Part shown: piece by piece, positions 1 through 4,978 of the stretch
Layout of the letters: each line of letters opens with the position of its first letter
How positions within the stretch are numbered: the first letter of the stretch is position 1
Assembly (NCBI GenBank): GCA_022563275.1
Contig: JADFNR010000068.1
Location: 1 to 13,310, forward strand
Reading direction: 5' to 3'
DNA length: 13,310 bases
DNA from: Chloroflexota bacterium
GTDB lineage: Bacteria > Chloroflexota > Dehalococcoidia > UBA3495
Made by a program: the position numbers and the translations under genes
Notes under the pieces: model-generated
Seen by the model: the letters and a program-made list of their open reading frames with translations, nothing else
What the model was told of the DNA's origin: nothing
Databases searched by the model: none

Positions 1-233
1 TCGGCCGCGCGCTGCTCGCCGAAGTTGGCGGTGGAGTGTTTGATGAACTGGAGCATGATCACCTTCATGCCCCGGCCCCAGGCCCTTAACACCACGCCCA
101 TGGCCGCGGTCGTCTTGCCCTTTCCTTTGCCGGTGTTGACGATCACCAGGCCCTTATTGATCCGCGGCCCCGTGACCGACTGGGGGCCCGGTTCTGCTTC
201 GGTTTCCTTGTCCGCTGGTGTATCTGTGCTCAT
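1..233 (-). CDS. cobO: Cob(I)yrinic acid a,c-diamide adenosyltransferase (CobO/BtuR family), partial
   Basis: This enzyme transfers the adenosyl group of ATP to the cobalt of corrinoids, making adenosylcobalamin precursors in the cytoplasm. The N-terminal 77 residues are visible; the rest runs off the left edge. After a variable, acidic and proline-rich tail of about 25 residues comes the CobO/BtuR beginning, with the P-loop GKGKGKTT at residues 35-42, then [18 protein letters not shown], which is typical of this family and not of the PduO or EutT types. The ATG at 233 is preceded by GAGG about 7 nt upstream. It lies 77 nt downstream of cobB on the same strand, so the two are probably co-transcribed as a cobalamin-synthesis operon. 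The family call is firm. Nothing can be said of the C-terminus. Confidence 0.93.
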   Translation of the reverse strand, partial: MSTDTPADKETEAEPGPQSVTGPRINKGLVIVNTGKGKGKTTAAMGVVLRAWGRGMKVIMLQFIKHSTANFGEQRAA

Positions 234-310
234 GGTCTATCCTCAAAAACGGCGGTGCCGGCACTTTATATCCTGACCGGCGCTGGCGTTGGATCTGAAA
301 GCCGGTCTTC

Positions 311-1678
311 TTAGGCTGACACCCTGGCGCAGGTCTCCACGAACCGTGACGCCAGTCCCGGGCGGCTGCCCAGGTGTATGTGGACGTATGACGCCCAAAC
401 GTTGGCCGTGCGGAACCCGTCGGGCCGGTTGTCCTGGTCAACTACTTTATAGACCGATTCCTCGGCCGCCGGTTGCTGGGCCAGGGTGGACCAGTGGAAC
501 TCGTGGCCCCGGACCCGCTGTCCTTTAAGAAGCACCGGACTGTCGGCGCATGCCTCTACCTCGCGGTATCCCAGGGTCAACCGGGTCTGGGACATGGCCG
601 ACTCGGCGGGAATAACGCCGATCATCGGGTGGGTCACGCCTTCCAGGTCCGAAAGGCTTTTCCCCAGGTACATCAGGCCGCCGCATTCCGCGTAAACCGG
701 CACACCTTTGGCGACCGCTTGGCGTATGGCCTCGTGCATCGGCGCATTCTCCGAGAGTTGGGAGGCGAACAGTTCCGGAAACCCGCCGCCCAGGTAGATC
801 CCGCCGACATCGGGAGGCAGCTTGCTGTCGTCCAAGGGGCTGAATGGGGCCAGTTCCGCGCCCCAGGCGGATAGGAGGTCCAGTGAGTCCTGGTAATAGA
901 AGCTGAAGGCCTTATCTTGGGCCACCGCGATGGTGGTGCGGGCGGGCAACGGCGATTCCGGGTAGATACCAGGGGCCGCCTGGGGCGTCTTGGCCGTCTG
1001 GGCCAGTTTTAAGATAGCATCCACGTCCATGGTCGCTTCAACCTGATTGATCACGCTGTCGTACCACTGTTGGGCCACGGTGCCTTCCACCGTCGGGATC
1101 AGACCCAGGTGGCGTTCCGGCTGGATGAACTCATCTTTCCTGGGCAGGTATCCGAGGACAGGGATGCCGGTGGTGGCCTCTATCTGAGGCTTGCAGAATT
1201 CCAGGTGGCGGTCGCTGCCCACTCCGTTCAGGATCACCCCGGCCACGTTCAGGTCCGGGTCGAACTTCTGGAAGCCCAGGACCTCGGCCGCCACGCTGCG
1301 GGCGACCTTGGCGGCGTCGGCGATGAGGATCACGGGAGCGCCCAGCAGCTTGGCCAACTGGGCGGTTGAGCCCTCTTCGGTCAGGCTGGAGTGTCCGTCG
1401 AACACCCCCATGACGCCTTCCACCACGGAAATATCGCGTCCGGCGCCGGCCCGTTGGAACAGTTCGAGTACGGTCGAGTGTTCACAGAGCCAGGTGTCCA
1501 GGTTGCGGCTGGGCACGCCGCAGGCCACTTTATGGTAGGAAGGGTCGATATAGTCGGGGCCGGCCTTGAACGGCTGCACCTTCAGGCCGCGGCGGGTCAA
1601 CGCTCCCATGATGCCGGTGGCGATGGTGGTCTTGCCCACCCCGCTGCGCACTCCCGCTATTACGATGGTTGCGGCCAT
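311..1678 (-). CDS. cobB: Cobyrinate a,c-diamide synthase (CobB/CbiA)
   Basis: This enzyme amidates the a- and c-carboxylates of (hydrogeno)cobyrinic acid, using glutamine and ATP, in cobalamin synthesis. The product is 455 residues, the usual length for the family. The N-terminal dethiobiotin-synthetase-like ATPase domain has the P-loop GVRSGVGKTT at residues 9-18, followed by KAGPDYIDPSYH. The C-terminal class-I glutamine amidotransferase domain has its nucleophile Cys332 in YAECGGLMYLG and a catalytic His395 in GHEFHWS. I chose the ATG at 1678 because AAGGA lies about 7 nt upstream and the conserved domain starts at once; an in-frame start 26 codons upstream adds only unconserved sequence. 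The gene name depends on the pathway: cobB in the aerobic route, cbiA in the anaerobic one. The window does not show which is used. It is first in the cob unit, followed by cobO. Confidence 0.96.
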   Translation of the reverse strand: MAATIVIAGVRSGVGKTTIATGIMGALTRRGLKVQPFKAGPDYIDPSYHKVACGVPSRNLDTWLCEHSTVLELFQRAGAGRDISVVEGVMGVFDGHSSLTEEGSTAQLAKLLGAPVILIADAAKVARSVAAEVLGFQKFDPDLNVAGVILNGVGSDRHLEFCKPQIEATTGIPVLGYLPRKDEFIQPERHLGLIPTVEGTVAQQWYDSVINQVEATMDVDAILKLAQTAKTPQAAPGIYPESPLPARTTIAVAQDKAFSFYYQDSLDLLSAWGAELAPFSPLDDSKLPPDVGGIYLGGGFPELFASQLSENAPMHEAIRQAVAKGVPVYAECGGLMYLGKSLSDLEGVTHPMIGVIPAESAMSQTRLTLGYREVEACADSPVLLKGQRVRGHEFHWSTLAQQPAAEESVYKVVDQDNRPDGFRTANVWASYVHIHLGSRPGLASRFVETCARVSA

Positions 1679-1697
1679 CCAGTGTTCCTTGTTCTCT

Positions 1698-1720
1698 GGG
1701 GTCCGGTTTCCGGGGTCCGG
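1698..1720. repeat. Short direct repeat in the cobB leader
   Basis: The 9-mer GGGGTCCGG occurs at 1698-1706 and again at 1712-1720, one every 14 nt. It lies between the candidate cobB promoter and the cobB start codon, so it would be in the 5' leader of the cob mRNA. The inner CCGG-TTT-CCGG can also form a 4-bp hairpin. It could be a protein-binding site or simple local duplication. No B12-box-like element accompanies it. Confidence 0.5.
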
Positions 1721-1738
1721 ATGAGTTATCTGGCGCTC

Positions 1739-1744
1739 ATTATA
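1739..1744 (-). promoter_or_regulatory. Candidate -10 box for the cob unit
   Basis: A perfect TATAAT reads on the minus strand at 1744-1739, which would start transcription near 1732 and give a leader of about 54 nt before cobB. No good -35 hexamer is found at 16-18 bp upstream; at 17 bp it reads CTGCGC. The call therefore rests on the -10 alone and its position before the gene. Confidence 0.4.
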
Positions 1745-1797
1745 ACTGCCGTCCACCGAAAGCGCAGGGAGCCGAGCCTGGACGTGAGCTGATCAGC

Positions 1798-1826
1798 TTG
1801 ACATCGCCTGACCGAGGGCCTACTTT
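1798..1826 (+). promoter_or_regulatory. Candidate sigma-70-type promoter of the selenoprotein operon
   Basis: A perfect -35 TTGACA (1798-1803) is followed after exactly 17 bp by TACTTT (1821-1826), a weak -10 matching the consensus at three positions. The predicted start near 1833 gives a leader of about 45 nt to the ATG at 1878. It is oriented towards the plus-strand operon and sits back to back with the cob promoter region. Confidence 0.5.
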
Positions 1827-1877
1827 TAGGTGAATCTGAGGCAGCCTTACCAGCCATACCGGAAAGAGGGAGATGCC

Positions 1878-3074
1878 ATGCCCAAGCTATCGGTCTTGAG
1901 CGAGATTCAACGAAAGTCCATGCAGATGTTCCCGTGCGTGGAGCACGACGATACGCCGTGGACACCCATGGCCAAACCGTTGTCGGAAAGCAGATTGGCC
2001 CTGGTCACCTCAGCCGGTCTGCACCTGCGGACCGACAAGCCCTTCATCTCCGCCCACGAGGGCGGCGACACCTCCTTCCGGGTCATCCCCCGCAGCGCGG
2101 CCGCCGGCGACATCCTCCAGAGCCACACCAGCATCGGCTTCGACCATACCGGCATCTACCGGGATATCAACGTCACCTTTCCGATCGACCGTCTCCAGGA
2201 GTTGGTTGACCAGAAGAAGATCGGGTCGCTTTCCGACGATTACTACTCGTTCATGGGGGCCCTGCGGGACGTGACCGGGATAATTGAGGAGTCAGGCCCC
2301 GAAGTCGCGCGGCGGCTCAAGGCCGAGGGCGTGGAAGTGGTGCTGCTCACCCCCACTTGACCCCTCTGCTCCCACGCTGTAAGCGTGTTGGCGCGCATCT
2401 TCGAAGAGGCCGGGATGACCACCACCGGCATCGTCCTGATCGAGGAGCATGCCCAGAGGGTGAAACCTCCCCGGATGCTGGCCGTGCCCTTCTTTTTTGG
2501 CAACGCCCTGGGCGAGGCCGACGACCCTGCCTACCAACACCGGGTCCTGCAGCACACCTTTGACCTCTTGGACCGGGACCAGGGGCCGGTATTGGAACAA
2601 CTGCCCAGCGACATGATTCCCGACATCCTGATGCAGGGGTCTGAAACCACCAACGCGTCGGAGGAGAAGGGCTTGAACGCCGCCGACGAAGTCACGGCTA
2701 TGAGAGCTTACTATGAGCAATGGGTCAAGGCCCACGGCGGCCGCACGTCTGTGGGGTTGAGCACCATCCCGCAGCGGCGTTTCCGGGGGGTGGTCCGGTT
2801 CATCGAGGGCTACGTCAGGGGTGAAGTGTCCGACATGAAAGAACGGCCTGCCGATTTCACCGTTCCCCAATTCATCCGTTACTGTGTGGACGACATTAAA
2901 GCCTTCTATTACGAGGCGCGGATGGTCCAGCGGCCCGACGGCGCGGACCGCGAGATTCACGATTGGTTCTGGTCGGAGACCGCCATGGGTTCTTTGCTCA
3001 TGGCCCTGTCGCAACGGATGCGGGAAGACCAGGACAATGAGGTCCAAGCAGTGGCCTCCGGGATCGCCAGATAG
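1878..3074 (+). CDS. GrdB/PrdB-family selenoprotein reductase, TGA read as selenocysteine
   Basis: The product is a predicted 398-residue protein read through TGA at 2358-2360 (Sec161). It belongs to the glycine/betaine/sarcosine/D-proline reductase selenoprotein B family, whose members reductively cleave C-N bonds using a Sec in a UxxC motif. The N-terminal part has TPWTPM, KPLSESRLALVTSAGLH, SHTSIGFDHTGIYRDINVTF and PIDRLQELV, then LLTPT-Sec-PLC, giving Sec161 and Cys164. The family pattern continues after the Sec with FEEAGMTT and PPRMLAVPFFFGNALGE (about residues 175-245). Residues 275-398 are an extra C-terminal region with DWFWSETAMGSLLMAL. The classic PrdB subunit is about 26 kDa and lacks this. 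The ATG at 1878 has a GAGGGAG ribosome site about 5 nt upstream. The VOC gene begins 28 nt after the stop. The substrate is unknown, and no PrdA- or GrdE-like partner is in the window. A broken gene is the main alternative, but the frame is intact on both sides and the motif is complete. Confidence 0.88.
2358..2360 (+). other. In-frame TGA, predicted selenocysteine codon (Sec161)
   Basis: The TGA falls exactly where the GrdB/PrdB family has its redox Sec (or Cys in non-seleno homologues), forming Sec-Pro-Leu-Cys. The same frame is open for 160 codons before it and 237 after it, and the family similarity continues on both sides. All other genes in the window end in canonical places, so there is no general sign of recoded stops. 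Confidence 0.87.
2367..2393 (+). promoter_or_regulatory. Candidate bacterial SECIS element
   Basis: Directly downstream of the TGA, CACGCT (2373-2378) pairs perfectly with AGCGTG (2382-2387) around the triloop GTA. Below a 2x2 internal mismatch (CC/TT), TGCT (2367-2370) pairs with GGCG (2390-2393) through two G-C and two G-T pairs. The loop begins 18 nt after the TGA and starts with G. This fits the general bacterial SECIS description: a short stem-loop inside the coding region, a small loop with a G in its first two bases, and about 16-37 nt from the UGA. It was found by eye; no folding energy was computed. Confidence 0.72.
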
Positions 3075-3102
3075 CCGCCGCCATCAATAAATGGAGTGAA
3101 CC

Positions 3103-3486
3103 ATGGTTACCTACAGTTACGACCACATACACCTGCGCAGCCGGGAACCCATGGAGACGGCCCGGTACTTCAACAAGATGTTCGGGGCCGAGATAAAAGA
3201 GAGCGTCCAGTCCGACGGCCAGCCCAGGGTCGATATCGACGTGAACGGACTGATCATCTTCATCGCCAAGGCCGATGACACCACCCCCGCCGGGCCCGTT
3301 GACCCCCATCTGGGCCTGGACCACTTCGGGTTCAGGGTGGATGACCTGGACGCGGCCGCCGCCGACCTCAAGTCCAAGGGCGCCGAGTTCTCCATGGAGC
3401 CCAAGGACCTGCGGCCGGGACTGCGCATCGCCTTCGTCCGCGCCCCTGGTGACGTCCGGATAGAGCTGCTCGAGCGCAGCGACTAG
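3103..3486 (+). CDS. VOC-superfamily (glyoxalase/dioxygenase-fold) protein
   Basis: This 127-residue protein is the usual size for a single two-module VOC protein. These form dimeric metalloenzymes such as lyases, epimerases, dioxygenases and thiol transferases, or metal-free binding proteins. Module one starts YDHIHLRSREPMETARYF; module two starts LDHFGFRVDDLDAAAADLKSKG and ends VRIELLE. Candidate metal ligands are His8, His74 and Glu121. The acidic ligand expected at the end of the first module is not evident (GLIIFIA), so metal binding may be incomplete. The ATG at 3103 has GGAG about 6 nt upstream. It follows the selenoprotein gene by 28 nt and is followed by a terminator, so the two form one operon and may share a substrate. 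The specific reaction cannot be told from sequence. Confidence 0.88.
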   Translation: MVTYSYDHIHLRSREPMETARYFNKMFGAEIKESVQSDGQPRVDIDVNGLIIFIAKADDTTPAGPVDPHLGLDHFGFRVDDLDAAAADLKSKGAEFSMEPKDLRPGLRIAFVRAPGDVRIELLERSD

Positions 3487-3508
3487 CAATAATCCAACGC
3501 CACAGAAG

Positions 3509-3545
3509 GGGTCGGCGCAGATCACGCCGGCCTTTTTTGTTTTTG
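3509..3545 (+). terminator. Rho-independent terminator of the selenoprotein-VOC operon
   Basis: GGTCGGCG (3510-3517) pairs with CGCCGGCC (3525-3532), 8 bp with one G-T wobble, around a 7-nt loop. It is followed by TTTTTT at 3533-3538 and a further T-run. It begins about 23 nt after the VOC stop codon. Confidence 0.9.
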
Positions 3546-3556
3546 TTCCGACGTCC

Positions 3557-3579
3557 GTAGGGGCGGGTTTCCAACCCGC
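3557..3579. repeat. GTAGGGGC-type hairpin repeat
   Basis: GTAGGGGC leads into a perfect 7-bp hairpin, GCGGGTT (3563-3569) with AACCCGC (3573-3579), loop TCC. The same GTAGGGGC lead recurs in inverted orientation at 3706-3713, next to a second hairpin. This is the look of small dispersed intergenic palindromic repeats. Only these two units can be seen here. Confidence 0.6.
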
Positions 3580-3659
3580 ACTGGCACTCCTAAACCGCGC
3601 TTATGCCCGCCTGAAATTTAGCGGACCAACCTGCCTCTCATCCGTGATTGTTCCGTTTC

Positions 3660-3727
3660 GACGCCACATCGGCGCAAGTAAAAGGGCATCCCGATAAACC
3701 GGGATGCCCCTACGAGTCGTTGGCGTC
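3660..3727. repeat. Nested inverted repeat, REP/MITE-like unit
   Basis: The outer arms GACGCCA (3660-3666) and TGGCGTC (3721-3727) enclose a perfect 10-bp hairpin: GGGCATCCCG (3684-3693) with CGGGATGCCC (3700-3709), loop ATAAAC. The right arm continues as CCTAC, giving the inverse of the GTAGGGGC lead at 3557-3564. It lies between two converging transcription units, with no T-tract on either strand, so it is more likely a repeat element than a terminator. The rest of 3545-3744 shows nothing recognisable. Confidence 0.6.
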
Positions 3728-3744
3728 ATCACCGATTTTTCTAT

Positions 3745-3966
3745 CTACAGATATCCGCCCCGGCGAGGGCCCCTCAGCCAGTAGTAGAAGCCAGTGATCA
3801 CGATGAACCCGCCCAACAGCAAGAGCATCACGCCGATCGCTTTGATCAGCCATTCCCCCACCGGCGAGACTAGAATCAGGCCTAAGACAGCCACCAGGCC
3901 GCCGCAGCCGATCCCAGCTCTGGGTCCGGCGTTGCCCATGCCCATCCTGCCCATCCTGAACTGCAT
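3745..3966 (-). CDS. Small two-helix membrane protein, function unknown
   Basis: I do not recognise a family. The open frame encodes up to 73 residues. It has a Met/Gly/Arg-rich head (about residues 1-18), a hydrophobic segment at about 19-35 (GLVAVLGLILV), a short turn (PVGEW), a second hydrophobic segment at about 39-62, and a basic tail RGPRRGG. This suggests a hairpin in the inner membrane with the tail inside. It starts 5 nt after the stop of the metallo-hydrolase gene on the same strand, so it is probably translated from the same mRNA. The start is uncertain: Met1, 5, 8 and 10 are all in frame. Met10 has AGGA about 5 nt upstream; Met1 has no clear ribosome site. The tight spacing and hydrophobic pattern support a real gene, but it could be chance. 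Confidence 0.6.
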   Translation of the reverse strand: MQFRMGRMGMGNAGPRAGIGCGGLVAVLGLILVSPVGEWLIKAIGVMLLLLGGFIVITGFYYWLRGPRRGGYL

Positions 3967-3971
3967 CCGCT

Positions 3972-4805
3972 TTAGGTCTTGGCCACCGAAAAGGTGGCCT
4001 CAGACTCCGTGACCCGTCCCTCTTCGGTCAATTTGTCCAGGTGGGTGCGGACGTTGCGGGCGGCGGCCCCGCGCAGGTTGCGGCGCAGGTTCCTTGGGTA
4101 GACGGCGGTCACGATCTCGTCCACCGAATCCACTCCAGACGCCAGGGCCGCCAGCACCTGTTCCTCCCGTTCGGTCCGGTGGCGGATATACCACTGGACC
4201 CGGGCCATTCCGTTGTTGATCACCTGACCGTGGCCGGGGCAGAGTATCTTGGGCTTCAACCCGGCCAGGGTTTCCAGGGAGGCCATGTACTGCTTCAGGT
4301 TGCGCACGCTGGAGGAGGAGTTGCCCAGGATGGTGTCGCCGCTGAAAACCACTTTGTCCGCCGCCATATAGTATGAGACGTGGTCTACCTCATGGCCGGG
4401 GGTGAAGTAGGCCCGGAGCTTCACGCCGCCGCCGGTGGGAACCGATTCACGGGAGCGCAGCTTGACCACCTTGCCCTGACCCAGCCGGTGGGTGAGCGCC
4501 GGCTCCAGCTTGGGGTGGCAGCGCACGACACAGCCAAACTCCTCTTGGAGCCGGTCCAGGCCGCCGATGTGGTCGCCGTGGCCATGGGTGATCAAGATGG
4601 CGGAGATGCGGGGCTTTCCCAGTTCAGCGTGAAAGTCCAGGATCTGTTTCGTCCAGGAGCGGTAGGGCTCGCCTGAATCCACCACCACCATATGGTCCTT
4701 GGGGTCGCCCACGAAATAGATGTGGGTGCCGCCGGGGTGCATGGCCCCGAAACTACCAGGGTCTTCTTCGATATGGGTGGCGTAGATGTGCTCGGTGATC
4801 TGCAT
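3972..4805 (-). CDS. Metallo-beta-lactamase-fold hydrolase, LACTB2-like
   Basis: This is a 277-residue cytoplasmic MBL-fold hydrolase with no signal peptide. The metal-binding motif is HGHGDH (His74, His76, Asp78, His79); the other ligands are His138 (TPGHEVDH), Asp157 (FSGDTILG) and His192 (CPGHGQ). These can hold two zinc ions. Residues about 205-277 form the small winged-helix-like C-terminal domain seen in LACTB2-type proteins (RHRTEREEQVLAAL, then AARNVRTHLDKLTEEGRV). Members of this group cleave thioesters, esters or RNA, so the substrate is open. The ATG at 4805 has GAGG about 8 nt upstream. It is divergent from the acylase-family gene, and its likely operon partner is the small membrane protein downstream. 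No missing metal ligand is seen. Confidence 0.92.
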   Translation of the reverse strand: MQITEHIYATHIEEDPGSFGAMHPGGTHIYFVGDPKDHMVVVDSGEPYRSWTKQILDFHAELGKPRISAILITHGHGDHIGGLDRLQEEFGCVVRCHPKLEPALTHRLGQGKVVKLRSRESVPTGGGVKLRAYFTPGHEVDHVSYYMAADKVVFSGDTILGNSSSSVRNLKQYMASLETLAGLKPKILCPGHGQVINNGMARVQWYIRHRTEREEQVLAALASGVDSVDEIVTAVYPRNLRRNLRGAAARNVRTHLDKLTEEGRVTESEATFSVAKT

Positions 4806-4870
4806 CGGCCGGTCCTCGCCCCGTCATATTCCTTTCTGAGCTTTTAAGCTTGGCCCGTTGGGTAGGTGGG

Positions 4871-4899
4871 ATGGTAGCTCCGCGCCTGAGCGGCGTCAA
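4871..4899 (-). promoter_or_regulatory. Candidate promoter of the MBL-fold hydrolase gene
   Basis: On the minus strand TTGACG (4899-4894) and TACCAT (4876-4871) are separated by 17 bp. The predicted start near 4864 gives a leader of about 59 nt. Within that leader AGCTT-TT-AAGCT (4839-4850) is a short inverted repeat. I found no comparably good promoter facing the acylase gene in the rest of 4806-4978. Confidence 0.45.
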
Positions 4900-4978
4900 T
4901 CCCCAGACTGCCCTTATGGTAATATCCGGGGGATTTCTCCATTCGCCGCATGGACTCTTCGCACGCTCAAAGGCAGAC

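Noticed and set aside
1679..1877. Cobalamin riboswitch upstream of the cob genes
   Set aside because: No B12-box-like GCCACTG or its complement and no multi-helix fold could be found. The leader from the candidate start is only about 54 nt, too short for this riboswitch.
2358..2360. TGA as an inactivating nonsense mutation or as two separate genes
   Set aside because: Both halves are intact and in one phase, the join restores the exact Sec-x-x-Cys motif of a known selenoprotein family, and a SECIS-like hairpin follows. The downstream half has no proper ribosome site at its GTG. It remains the main alternative if the genome lacks Sec genes.
3684..3709. The 10-bp hairpin as a terminator for the converging genes
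   Set aside because: No T-run follows on either strand. The plus-strand operon already has a full terminator at 3509-3545, and the related hairpin at 3557-3579 suggests a repeat family.
4850..4978. N-terminal 43-codon extension of the acylase-family protein
   Set aside because: There is no ribosome site at 4850 and no signal peptide or conserved sequence. ATG 4979 has AAAGG in the right place.
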